The notes under the pieces: generated by a model | The model's database searches: none | What the model was told of the DNA's origin: nothing | Seen by the model: the letters and a program-made list of their open reading frames with translations, nothing else | Program-made: the position numbers and the translations under genes | Shown here: positions 52,317 to 62,107 of the stretch, in pieces | Layout of the letters: every line of letters starts with the position of its first letter | How positions within the stretch are numbered: the stretch's first letter is position 1 | Assembly (NCBI RefSeq): GCF_003324165.1 | Contig: NW_025407850.1 | Coordinates: 463,647-527,646, forward strand | Direction of reading: 5' to 3' | Origin: Naegleria lovaniensis | Lineage: Eukaryota > Heterolobosea > Eutetramitea > Acrasida > Naegleriidae | DNA: 64,000 bases

Positions 52317-52631
52317 CCTCACAACTTCTCACTTAACTCCAGGCTATCTCTTTACAGGGTTTGGCTAAAGTTATTGGTGTGCCCAATTCGTCACCTACTT
52401 TCCTTTCTCAAATTGTAAATATTCAATCATTCCACAAAACGACGTTTCTTTCATCACATTAAAAAAAGCACAAACTGAATCTTGCAAGTTCAGCACCTAT
52501 CGAGTTAACTCGTTCGTCATATTTATAAACTGAGAGAGTTGTATCCAATTATCCAATACAACAACAACAGCACTTGTCACAACAATAACTAGACTTCAAA
52601 ACATCCAAATTTTGAATTCATCTCTACTACA
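52317..52631. promoter_or_regulatory. divergent intergenic region
   Basis: 315 bp between divergent starts. It holds a perfect 12-bp palindrome CGAGTTAACTCG (52500-52511) and CAACAACAACAG repeats near 52560. No gene is seen. Confidence 0.35.
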
Positions 52632-53180
52632 ATGCCTCTCCTAGTATTCAATAAAAAGACTCGTGTGCCATCCATGGATATGGACGAACAACACGAGCGA
52701 GAACGACAATTTCAGAAACAACTTCAACAAAAAGTACACGACGAAGAAGACTTTGATTCCTGGAAGAATGCTGATAAACAGAAAATCAACAACTCGTCAC
52801 TCTCTGTACAAGCTTCTTCTTCACGAGGAAGATCCAAATCCGAACATCAACAAAATACAACAACCTCCTCTCCATCATCACAAAATGGAGAAAAAAGCTC
52901 ATGGTTCGGACGCGGAAGATCTCAATCAAACAAACAACAACCTTCCTTGACAGTAACATCTCCATCAGATGCTGTGGAAGAGACTCAAGAAGGAGTTTCT
53001 AAAGAAGAGATGAGAACCGGCAAGATGCAACACCAACACACCAAGAAGAAGGGACAAGTTGGCGATTATGAAGAGGATCATGAGGAGGAAAGACAAGAAA
53101 TTCCAAAGGACGAACAAAAGGTGAAGAGGAAATACAGTTTAAAGAAAAAGAGTGCTGAATTGTTATCTTCTGATGAGTGA
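52632..53180 (+). CDS. unknown low-complexity, highly charged protein
   Basis: This 182-residue frame runs from ATG (context CTACAATG) to TGA. It begins MPLLVFNKKTRVPSMDMDEQ, then is rich in Gln, Glu, Lys and Ser, with two Arg/Ser-type elements (SSRGRSKSE and FGRGRSQSN) and a Lys/Glu-rich end (VKRKYSLKKKSAELLSSDE). It is probably disordered throughout. No homologue is recognised; coding status is moderate because disordered proteins give weak evidence. Confidence 0.5.
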   Translation: MPLLVFNKKTRVPSMDMDEQHERERQFQKQLQQKVHDEEDFDSWKNADKQKINNSSLSVQASSSRGRSKSEHQQNTTTSSPSSQNGEKSSWFGRGRSQSNKQQPSLTVTSPSDAVEETQEGVSKEEMRTGKMQHQHTKKKGQVGDYEEDHEEERQEIPKDEQKVKRKYSLKKKSAELLSSDE

Positions 53181-53495
53181 GGGACGTGTGACCTGTAATT
53201 TTATACATTTCAATGAAAACATGTAAACTGTCAACAGAATGACTAAAAATGTCCATACGATCACAATGTACAAAAGATTTCATAAAAAATTGAAAGAGAG
53301 AATTAATGTATTGATTGACTTGATGATTATTGTGAAAAGAACCCATCCATGAAGTTAAATAAGGTATTGATCGTGAATGAGCATGTCACAAGTGTCAACT
53401 CACTAAAATTCATCCCTACGTTTGAATTCAAAATTTCAACTCAACTCGAAAGTGACTTCCTGAGAAATTGCTCTTGTGTTGCAATGTCAAGATTT
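53181..53495. other. 315-bp convergent intergenic region
   Basis: Lies between two convergent stops. It should contain only 3' UTRs; no gene or structured element is seen. Confidence 0.4.
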
Positions 53496-54344
53496 CTATT
53501 TAATAAGTCGATCATTTCGAACTGCTCCAGCCTCCTTATAATATCTCAACAACATTCTCTTTTCCAAATCACTTGCATACTCCTTCTTACTGAACTTGTC
53601 CAATTCATATCCAATCACTAAAGAAACACCCAATGACAAGGCAGCATAAAAAGGAATTCTTCTTTTCGTTCGCTTCACCATTTCCTCTCTCTCCATTTCC
53701 ACTTGAAAAGGACTAAATTTTGGTTTGTTGTGCATGAATTGATTCCACTCTGTTTTCGATTCGTCAAAAAAGTGAGACGAAATCTTTTCATCCTCTTCTC
53801 GAGTTTTCTTTTGATTCAATCGATGCATTTGTTCTCTAAATACCTTTTCTTCTTCACTCAAATTTTCAACATCTTCCTTTCGTGATTGATATCGATCCGA
53901 TTGATGAATGTAATGATACATTTTCCTCCTCATGGCTGAATCATAGGCAACCGTATTGAGATTGGTTCCGAAAATACTACTCGAACTATTCATAATTCTT
54001 CCAAAATGTGTTCCAATATCCAATTCCCGATCGTATTCTGCTCTCTTTTCTTCATCACTCAATAATTCATAACTATCCTGAATATCGAGCCATGCCTGCT
54101 CATCTTCCAATGAAAGTACTGCTGAATTGGATGGTTTTCCAGAATCGGAAATGAGTTCGGAAGCATTATTGTTGGTCACCACTCCATTCATGATGGAATT
54201 ATTATTCGTTGAAGAAGGTTTTTTGGCATCGGGATGGTACCTTTTTGCTAATGCATAATAGGCTTTTTTAATTTGTTGTTTGGAGGCTGAACGAGGAACT
54301 CCCAATACTGCATAGTGATCCATGATTTGAGTGGGTAATTTCAT
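53496..54344 (-). CDS. J-domain co-chaperone with C-terminal membrane helix
   Basis: The 282-residue protein starts at an ATG at 54344 (MKLPTQIMDHYAVLG); Met8 is an alternative. The N-terminal J-domain has DHYAVLGVPRSASKQQIKKA, the HPD motif in KRYHPDAKK, an Asn/Ser insertion, and the final helix with DSYELLSDEEKRAEYDRELD. The middle is charged. A single transmembrane helix (FYAALSLGVSLVIGYEL, about residues 236-252) precedes a basic tail. It lacks the Gly/Phe and zinc-finger regions, so it is a class-C J-protein that recruits Hsp70 to a membrane, possibly ER or mitochondrial. The insertion before the last J-domain helix is unusual. Confidence 0.85.
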   Translation of the reverse strand: MKLPTQIMDHYAVLGVPRSASKQQIKKAYYALAKRYHPDAKKPSSTNNNSIMNGVVTNNNASELISDSGKPSNSAVLSLEDEQAWLDIQDSYELLSDEEKRAEYDRELDIGTHFGRIMNSSSSIFGTNLNTVAYDSAMRRKMYHYIHQSDRYQSRKEDVENLSEEEKVFREQMHRLNQKKTREEDEKISSHFFDESKTEWNQFMHNKPKFSPFQVEMEREEMVKRTKRRIPFYAALSLGVSLVIGYELDKFSKKEYASDLEKRMLLRYYKEAGAVRNDRLIK

Positions 54345-55133
54345 GTTGTGTGATTTGTGTTTGTTTGTGTGGTGTTTGATGGTTTTTTTGATGATAATGT
54401 GAAATTATTGTAATTATAATAATTATTTGAAACTAAATAATGAATTCTATTTCTAGTAATAAATATGAAATAATTAGAGGGATGATGAATATGATTTTTG
54501 AAATGATAATAATTATTTTTCAATTGTCTAAATGGATTTGCACCAAAGTGTTGTCGTCGACGGTTATTCGATTCTTTCTCTCCGATGAAAAGATGACACT
54601 GGTGATAATTAACGACAAGAGGTTGACGCGAAAGTGGGTGATGATGATGCAGCTGTTAATTGACTTGTTTTTGTTTGAAAAAATGCTTTAAAAGGTGTTT
54701 TAATTTGAAAAATGGCTAAATTCGGCCCGAAGTACAGCTATTGCTCCGACATTTGACTTTGGGTGTTGTATAAATGTAACATGCTGTTGTTCTTACAATT
54801 AGAGTCATTCACTCCTGCATTCTCTAATGGTGTGATGGTTTGGAAAAGAATCGTTCGTGGTGGCGTTGTAAAAAGTACCGCCGAGGAAATTTTTGAGCGT
54901 CCAATGAAAATCCAACAAAAATGCCGCCACCGCCAAAATTCTTTCCGTTAAACTTTAAAATGAAAAACATGCATCTGCCAGCTGTCAACAACGGCTTAAA
55001 ATTTTCACAGAGCGCCTATCGTCACTTGCTTCAACAACAAAAAAAACAAGTCAATCATCTCATTACCAGATAATTGATACCACAACAACACACTCCTAGA
55101 AAGAAGAACACTAATCACACACTCTAACACAAA
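54345..55133. promoter_or_regulatory. divergent promoter region, J-protein / alpha-tubulin
   Basis: 789 bp between divergent starts. It is very AT-rich near the J-protein. An 83-codon + strand frame (54440-54691) looks random. The 100 bp before the tubulin ATG are rich in CAACAA and ACAC motifs. No promoter element is proven. Confidence 0.4.
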
Positions 55134-56675
55134 ATGAGAGAAGTCGTTTCATTGCACATTGGTCAAGCCGGTATTCAAGGTAAGTCATGAATCATCCACA
55201 CCTTTTTCATCATCCATTTGATATTCTTTTCATATGAATTTTACTCCTCCATATCCACAACAATGATAAAATCATTATCCATGTCCACAACAATGATCAT
55301 ATGATCCACAACAAATATTGAAACAACAACATTGTCATTCAACAATGAATTATATTATTTTCACACAGTCGGTAACGCTTGTTGGGAACTCTTCTGTGCC
55401 GAACATGGAATCAACCCAGACGGTACCTCTTCCTCCATCAACGATGCCTCTTCCTCTGTTTACTTTTCTGAAAATTCACGTGGTAAATACGTTCCACGTG
55501 CATTGATGGTCGATTTAGAACCTTCTGTCATTGATGCCATCAAAAACACTGAATACAAGCAATTGTATCATCCTTCTTACTTGTTACGTGGAAATGAAGA
55601 TGCTTCCAATAACTTTGCTCGTGGTCATTACACCATTGGAAAGGACATGCTCGATTCTGCCATGAATTCCATTCGTAAGATTACTGACAATTGTCAAAGT
55701 TTGCAAGGTTTTCAAATTTTCAACTCTGTTGGAGGTGGTACTGGTTCTGGATTTGCTTCCTTGCTATTGGAAAGACTTGCTGTTGAATTTCCAAAAAAGA
55801 CTAAATTGGGTTTCAATATTTATCCAAGTCCTCAATTGACAACTTCCGTAGTTGAACCTTACAACTCTGTGTTGAGTACTCATGCCTTATTGGAACACAA
55901 TGATGTGTCTGTAGTATTGGACAATCAAGCCATTTACGATGTCTGTAAGAATAATTTGAAAATTGACAGACCCAACTATAAGAATTTGAATCGTGTCATT
56001 GCTCAAACTGTTTCCAGCTTGACTTGCTCATTGAGATTCCCTGGATCTTTGAATGTCGATTTGAATGAGTTCCAAACCAATTTGGTTCCATATCCAAGAA
56101 TTCACTTCATGTTGTCCTCTTTGGCTCCAATGGTTTCTGTCTCAGAACAATACTATGCCAATAATAATGCTGCTGAATTGACAAGTCATGTCTTTGAACC
56201 TAATAACATGATGGCCAAGTGTGATCCAAGAAGTGGCAAGTACATTTCATGTTGTTTAATGTACCGTGGTAAAGATATTGTCAATAAGGATGTGAGTGAT
56301 GCTGTCAAGGTCATGAAGAGCAAATCGAGCATTCAATTTGTGGATTGGTCTCCATGTGCTTTCAAGATTGGTATTAATCAACAATCTCCAACCATGTTGC
56401 CAGGAAGTGAAATGGCTCAAGTCGATAACTCTTGTTCCATGATTTCCAATAACACTGCCATTGCTTCTGTCTTTGCTAGAATGAATGACAAGTTTGACTT
56501 GTTGTTTGCAAAGAGAGCATATGTACATCACTTTGTTGGAGAAGGAATGGAGGAAGGTGAATTCAATGAAGCTCGTGAAGATTTGGCTGCTTTGGAAAAG
56601 GACTACAGTGAAATTAGTAAGGATACTATTAGTGAAGAGGATTCCATGTTGGATGAAGGTGAAGAAATGCATTAA
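55134..56675 (+). CDS. divergent alpha-tubulin, mitotic type (two exons)
   Basis: Exon 1 (55134-55179) encodes [15 protein letters not shown] and exon 2 runs 55369-56675; the 189-nt intron has donor GTAAGT and acceptor CACAG. The 450-residue product has the alpha-tubulin length and signatures: [16 protein letters not shown], the GTP motif [25 protein letters not shown], the catalytic Glu in [20 protein letters not shown], and [20 protein letters not shown]. It is unusually divergent. The K40 loop is shortened and has no Lys, helix and surface residues differ widely, and it ends DEGEEMH without the terminal Tyr. Naegleria is known to build its spindle from divergent mitotic tubulins separate from its conserved flagellar ones; this gene fits that class by inference. 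Confidence 0.93.
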
Positions 56676-56877
56676 GTTCATTCATAATGATCAATGATGC
56701 CACAAGTCAAATTCTCTGTGCGCCTCCTAATTAGTACTACATGTAAACGATGATCATGTTTGACGAAGGTTCATACATGCATCTCAAATAAAACTATTAA
56801 TATTTTAACAATTCAAACTCTAGAAATGATTTGAGCGTTCAAGAAAATTATTAAGCACTGGTTCTTAGTGAAGAAAT

Positions 56878-59871
56878 TTACTGATTGAATTGCGTAAACA
56901 AGGTTTGCAACGATTCCAAATCCAATTTCAAATTCAAAGACGATACTGTCGTTCCTATTATGGTATTAAGAGGTTGAATTATGAATGATGACTCTTCACC
57001 AATTATTAAAGTCTTTCTTCGAGCACAATCAATCATTCGTTGCACCACATGTCCAAATCCTCGAAAAACTTTCACAAATCGTTTTCCCAGCAAACTAGCA
57101 GCCAATAAATCTCTTTCCAACATGTCATGGTAATATAAAAATTGTTGCCTCAAATCGTTATTCATCAATTTTGAATCTTCTTGATTAACTTCATGCTCAA
57201 TTTCCTCAATGGCTTCTGCATGTGCTTTCCATCCAAGTGCAATTCCACTCAATAGAAAAGGAGGAATATGTCCAAATAATGGATGTGACGAGAGGCGTGT
57301 CAATTCTTCAGTCACCGATCGAAGTTCTCTTCCTCGTAGCCCTAGTTCTCTATAAATTCCTAGTCGATAAGAAACCATCGTAATTGAAATAATTAAATGA
57401 GCTAAAATTTTCCCCTTTTCTTGTACATTCTTTTTTGCATTGTCGTATTTGGTGTAGCATTCATAAATTTTGTCCACAAAGTACAAATATTTTGGGAGAG
57501 TATCTTTTTTAAGTGGTTGACTGAGAATGGACATTAATTCTTCAGGGACCGTATTGGAGCTTGTACTGTATTTGTATCCTTCCAGTAATTTTCGTTGAAT
57601 ATAATTTGAAACTCCTTCAACTTGTTCATAATCGAAATCTTGTGTTATAAAAGTTGCAAGTACACATCCTCGTTTGAGACATGACAGGGAGTCGTCCATT
57701 TCTTTGATTTGTGACAGATAGGATCTTGTAATAGCGACTAATTCAGTAGCATCTTGATCCATAGAGGATGCAGCTGCATAGGATGCTAAATAACAACAAA
57801 TCGCAGCTACTAAATAACTAGGTCGATCCAAATCAAGATATTCCGAAAATAGTAATTCCTTACTTCTGTAAAAAGATCGAATTGCATTTTCATTATTTCC
57901 AAATCTCTGATAACAAAAACTTTGAATGGCATACAGCAATGAAAAATATTGGGTACTGCTTCCATAATTTTCTCTCTCAGCGAGTATTGTTTGAAAAGTA
58001 TTTCTTGGAATTATTGACACACCAGCACTCACCACTCCAAAGAAAAGATCCACCGTTTGTTGTTGCAAGACCACTTGAGAAAGAACAGCGTTTCGTTCAA
58101 AGGTACAATACACAGCATCGTCAATGACTTGGGGAAGAGTATGGTTGAGAGATTGTTGTACATTGATGGTTGTTGGAAGGAGGTGTTGAAATGTTGGATC
58201 AAAATTTTGGTTTGTGTTCGAGTGTACAGTGGAGGTGGCGGTCGCCATGGATAATTGTTGTTGAAGGAGTGGCATGATTTGTGAAGCATTGGTTAGTTTC
58301 ACAAGGAGTGATAATAAACGATTAATGACGGATGGATCTGCATTGTTTTGAATGGCGTATTGAAACAATTGTAAAATTCGTTCAATAGTTGCTGAATGGG
58401 AGTTCATCGATGCAGAAGTGTTTCCTTGAGAATGGGGTTGACTTTCAGAATTCACTGGTGCTTGATTTGAATGATCCGAATGATCTTCTTGAGTTGAGTG
58501 ACTGCTTGGATCAAATTGTAAATTGTGAAAATTAACGGAATGCAGAGCAGCTCTCTGATTCATTTCATCTCGAATATTCACTTGTGGTTGTTGTTGTTGT
58601 TGAGAAAGTGTCATTGATGATGGGAAAGACAAGTTTAGAAATGGTGAGTGTTGTGAAGGATTGGGTTGAACTTGTTTTTGAATTCCACGAGAATGATAAT
58701 CAGAATCTTCAGCTGATTCCGAACTCGTGATGGATGTTGGTCGCCCATGAGAAGTGGAAACAGAATGAGAAAGGGTTGTTGATGACGATTTGTCGATGTG
58801 GTCAAAGTTCGTACCAATCCGGGTTGAGGATGAATGGATCACCTGTGAAGGAATAAGGGAAAAGTTCAGAGTTGGTTTTTCTTGACTGGTCAAGAGAGGA
58901 GTGTTGCTACTATTCGAAGTCGTAGGTGTAGTCGTGCTATTCGATTGACTATTCGCTTTCCTTTTTCGAATTGGATTGGTTTTCACATGACCAGTGAATA
59001 AATTTAGAGTTGAATGAACCGTCCCAGTGGTTGTTGTTGATGAGGATGCTTGTTGAGAAGAGGTGCATGCAAGAGTCTCTGAGCTGTTTTGAGAAATCGT
59101 GGTTGTTGTCTGACCTTTCATTGGTTTTGAAGTTTGTTGCTGCTGAGGCGTTAAGAATGAAACACTCACACACTTGTGATTCTGTTTTCCCTTTTCAAAA
59201 CTTTCCAAACCAAGAACACTTATGGTGACTGGTTTCTTTTTTTGAATCTTGTTTTTGCTACCCACGGTTCGACCTCTTTTCTTGGCTTCAGGATAGACAC
59301 AGATTTTACCTTTCGAAGTGCATTCATGACATGCTGGCAACTGACGTCCACAGCGTTTGTGTCCTCTTCGACACGTGATGCAAGAAATGGCATTAAAATT
59401 AGCAGACATTGTTTCTAGATCAGAATTTTCAAGAAGAATTGCATTCAATGATACCCGTTGTTGCTCTTCTTCCTGAAAAGTATCAATGATTGATGCATGT
59501 ATTTCTTCGGACCATGATGAAAGTGGAATCTCATGCAGGGTCGAGAACTCGCTTTCATGAATCGCCATGAGTTTCCGATGTGAAGACATTGATTCATCCT
59601 CCTCTCGCTCCTGAAATAGTGGTTGTGTGTGACTCTTCGTTAATTCCTGTTGTGATGGTTGAGTGGATGGACACGATGGATACACGATTGAAGACAACAC
59701 GCCTTGATGATGAGCTAGTTGTTGTACATCCTCCTGATGCTTCTCCTCCTGCTCTTTATCCTTCGAAGGTGGTTCTTGAGAGTTGTTGTTATTATTATTA
59801 TCGTCATGATTAAAACTACGATCGGTCATCATAATTCTGCGTCCACCACAAGCATTATCATGACCTTGCAT
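56878..59871 (-). CDS. Zn(II)2Cys6 (Gal4-type) transcription factor
   Basis: The 997-residue single-exon protein starts at the first in-frame ATG (59871). A Gln/Glu/His-rich head precedes a binuclear zinc cluster at residues 164-191 with spacing C-x2-C-x6-C-x6-C-x2-C-x6-C (core CITCRRGHKRCGRQLPAC) and a basic linker (KKRGRTVGSKNKIQKKK). A long Ser/Thr/Gln-rich stretch follows. The C-terminal 400 residues are helical (for example NENAIRSFYRSKELLFSEYL and AAICCYLASYAAAS), perhaps a regulatory domain. Such factors bind CGG-type half sites and are mostly fungal, though some protists have them. It is divergent from DNAAF1, with 469 bp between starts. Confidence 0.88.
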   Translation of the reverse strand: MQGHDNACGGRRIMMTDRSFNHDDNNNNNNSQEPPSKDKEQEEKHQEDVQQLAHHQGVLSSIVYPSCPSTQPSQQELTKSHTQPLFQEREEDESMSSHRKLMAIHESEFSTLHEIPLSSWSEEIHASIIDTFQEEEQQRVSLNAILLENSDLETMSANFNAISCITCRRGHKRCGRQLPACHECTSKGKICVYPEAKKRGRTVGSKNKIQKKKPVTISVLGLESFEKGKQNHKCVSVSFLTPQQQQTSKPMKGQTTTTISQNSSETLACTSSQQASSSTTTTGTVHSTLNLFTGHVKTNPIRKRKANSQSNSTTTPTTSNSSNTPLLTSQEKPTLNFSLIPSQVIHSSSTRIGTNFDHIDKSSSTTLSHSVSTSHGRPTSITSSESAEDSDYHSRGIQKQVQPNPSQHSPFLNLSFPSSMTLSQQQQQPQVNIRDEMNQRAALHSVNFHNLQFDPSSHSTQEDHSDHSNQAPVNSESQPHSQGNTSASMNSHSATIERILQLFQYAIQNNADPSVINRLLSLLVKLTNASQIMPLLQQQLSMATATSTVHSNTNQNFDPTFQHLLPTTINVQQSLNHTLPQVIDDAVYCTFERNAVLSQVVLQQQTVDLFFGVVSAGVSIIPRNTFQTILAERENYGSSTQYFSLLYAIQSFCYQRFGNNENAIRSFYRSKELLFSEYLDLDRPSYLVAAICCYLASYAAASSMDQDATELVAITRSYLSQIKEMDDSLSCLKRGCVLATFITQDFDYEQVEGVSNYIQRKLLEGYKYSTSSNTVPEELMSILSQPLKKDTLPKYLYFVDKIYECYTKYDNAKKNVQEKGKILAHLIISITMVSYRLGIYRELGLRGRELRSVTEELTRLSSHPLFGHIPPFLLSGIALGWKAHAEAIEEIEHEVNQEDSKLMNNDLRQQFLYYHDMLERDLLAASLLGKRFVKVFRGFGHVVQRMIDCARRKTLIIGEESSFIIQPLNTIIGTTVSSLNLKLDLESLQTLFTQFNQ

Positions 59872-60340
59872 GACTTGTGAATTTTTTTTATGCCGCTTAC
59901 ACTCATGGCTCTGTTTGTCGGAATAAGGAATGTGCACAACCAGAGAGGAGCTGAAGAGTTTGGGTTCACGAAACGGAATTGGTAAGCGATGAAGTGAAGA
60001 GTGAATCCAGTCATCCGTTTAAAGTGGTGCTGTTGCTTGAATGAACATCCGAGAGCATGAAAATGGTGCACATGGAAAATACTTGATTTTTCCGAAAGGC
60101 TTTGATTTTAAAAAGAAAGAGCTCGGGAACGAAATGTGAGTGTTGTAATTCGAATGGAGTTTGCTCTTTCAGAAAATCAAGTGAAAAAAGTGAGCCAATC
60201 ATTATACTATTAAAATTTTGGATATAAGGCGTGTGTTGTTTTTACAGCTACTACTACACTGAGTCACTACACTTGTTCTTACTGTAAATGAGGTTTGAAA
60301 GCCCTCGTTGTATTTTTAAACGATTTACAACTGAAAAAAA
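59872..60340. promoter_or_regulatory. divergent promoter region, Zn2Cys6 factor / DNAAF1
   Basis: 469 bp between divergent starts, with no recognised gene or element. Because it lies beside a flagellar gene, stage-specific elements might be expected, but none could be picked out. Confidence 0.4.
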
Positions 60341-61993
60341 ATGCTCAGCGCCGAACAATACGAAAGAATTTTGAGGGAGTGGGAAACAACGCCATCCTCG
60401 TCATGGTCCGCCCTTAATTCAGTGACACAGAAACGTGCTATTCAAGTCGATGAAGAATATGATGAAGAGTTAATTTGTAGTGGAGCCAACGATTGCATGA
60501 GAAGATCAAATCAAACTCCAACGAAAAGAACGTCCGAATACAACGATCATGGTCATCATGATGACTATGGAAACACAAATGATTCTCCATCAGCACATTA
60601 TTCATCGCCTTCTTCTTCTATGCAATCTAAACAACATGTATCATCACCTGTCAACAATTTCAACGATCAAGTGCACACCCCTCGAATTACTGTTGACTTG
60701 ATCAGGGATCTGTGCTCTCGTCAGCATTTGTATCAAACTCCGTATCTCAATGATAAATTGTTCCTTCACTTCAAAGGGTTTAGAAAAATTGAAAATCTAG
60801 AGTTGTACACAGAGCTAAAGGCTTTGTGGTTGGAGGGTAACGCAATTACTGTAATTGAGAATTTGGGACATCTCACCAAACTAAGATGTCTCTACCTCAA
60901 CCAAAATCTAATCACGAAAATTGAAAATTTGGAAGCGTTGAACAATTTACAAACCCTTAACTTGGCAAACAATCACATTAGCGTTATTGAAAACTTGGAA
61001 GGTTGTAATCAGCTGGAAACTCTCAATCTTGGAAATAACAAAATCTCGAGCATTGAGAGTTTGAACCGACTTTGTAAACTACCTAGGCTCTCTGTCTTGG
61101 ATCTTTCTAATAATCAAATTACTGATCCTGAAATTGTTAATATTCTAGCTAAAATTCCGTCCTTAAGTGTACTATATTTGAAAGGAAATCCTGTGGTGGG
61201 CTCTTTGAGAAATTATAGAAAACTGTTAATATCTTCAATTCCAAAACTCAACTATCTTGACGAAAGGCCGGTGTCACCTGATGAGAGACGGTGTGTGCAA
61301 GCATGGGCCCGTGGAGGTCCATTGGCTGAAGCAGAAGAGAGAAAGAAGATTATTGAGGAAAAAGAAAACAAACATGAAAGAGAGATGAACGCTTGGTTAG
61401 ACATGCAGCAAAAAGCAGCTGAGAGAAGAAGTCAAGAGGAAAAAGAGGGAGTGTTGAAACGGATGTACTATATTGAAAAGTTGAGGGAAGCAAATCTTCC
61501 AAAAGAGAGCGCTTGCCAACCATCCGTTGAACTTCCTGCTTCATCCTTGGTGACATTAGAAAAAGCATCAGTTCTTGTCAAAAACGAGGAGCCAGTACCA
61601 GTGGTGGTAGAGCCTTTAAGACAAGAAAATCAACCAACAGAGAAAAAGGTTCAAGTTTTAGAGGGAGAAGGCATCGTTTGGAACTCAGAAATTAGGCAAG
61701 TGTTGCTGCAGTCGGTACGGAAAGAACTCTTCAACTTTGAAAAGGTCTCAAAAGCAGTTCAATCATTTGTGTTGAAGAATTACAAAGTGTATGACTCGTC
61801 AAAAAAGCTCGTTGAGATGAAGGAAGCCACATCAAACAACAACAATACAATGTTGGTCTCAGTAATGGTGTACACTTCAGACCGATGCAGAATGGAGTAT
61901 TCACGCTTACATCAGGATCACCAAGACAAGCCCACGCAAGTTCAATTGGAGTCTCCCCTTGTAGAAATTTGGCAGTCCAAGAAATTATTTTAA
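60341..61993 (+). CDS. DNAAF1: dynein axonemal assembly factor DNAAF1 (LRRC50/ODA7)
   Basis: The 550-residue protein starts at an ATG with an A-run (CTGAAAAAAAATG). After a disordered head come the family hallmarks: [20 protein letters not shown], then SDS22-type LRRs ([73 protein letters not shown]) and the LRR cap [20 protein letters not shown] followed by [15 protein letters not shown] coiled coil and a poorly conserved tail follow. DNAAF1 helps preassemble axonemal dyneins in the cytoplasm before flagella grow, so expression during the switch to the flagellate stage is expected. Confidence 0.93.
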   Translation: MLSAEQYERILREWETTPSSSWSALNSVTQKRAIQVDEEYDEELICSGANDCMRRSNQTPTKRTSEYNDHGHHDDYGNTNDSPSAHYSSPSSSMQSKQHVSSPVNNFNDQVHTPRITVDLIRDLCSRQHLYQTPYLNDKLFLHFKGFRKIENLELYTELKALWLEGNAITVIENLGHLTKLRCLYLNQNLITKIENLEALNNLQTLNLANNHISVIENLEGCNQLETLNLGNNKISSIESLNRLCKLPRLSVLDLSNNQITDPEIVNILAKIPSLSVLYLKGNPVVGSLRNYRKLLISSIPKLNYLDERPVSPDERRCVQAWARGGPLAEAEERKKIIEEKENKHEREMNAWLDMQQKAAERRSQEEKEGVLKRMYYIEKLREANLPKESACQPSVELPASSLVTLEKASVLVKNEEPVPVVVEPLRQENQPTEKKVQVLEGEGIVWNSEIRQVLLQSVRKELFNFEKVSKAVQSFVLKNYKVYDSSKKLVEMKEATSNNNNTMLVSVMVYTSDRCRMEYSRLHQDHQDKPTQVQLESPLVEIWQSKKLF

Positions 61994-62107
61994 CACTGTG
62001 CGCCTAGGCGGTGTCATAAAAGTTTCAATTTTTTGTTTCAATTTTTTGTTGCCTTTTGAATTTAACGGTTTTCAAAAAACTAACCGTTACACCTAAAATT
62101 TAAAAAA

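Noticed and set aside
54440-54691. 83-codon + strand frame with ATG in the J-protein/tubulin intergenic region
   Set aside because: AT-rich, Ile/Met-rich random-looking product with no A-run start context and no recognisable sequence.
55332-55368. An in-frame ATG at 55345 as the tubulin start
   Set aside because: It lies in the intron; the conserved [15 protein letters not shown] exon at 55134 splices precisely to 55369.
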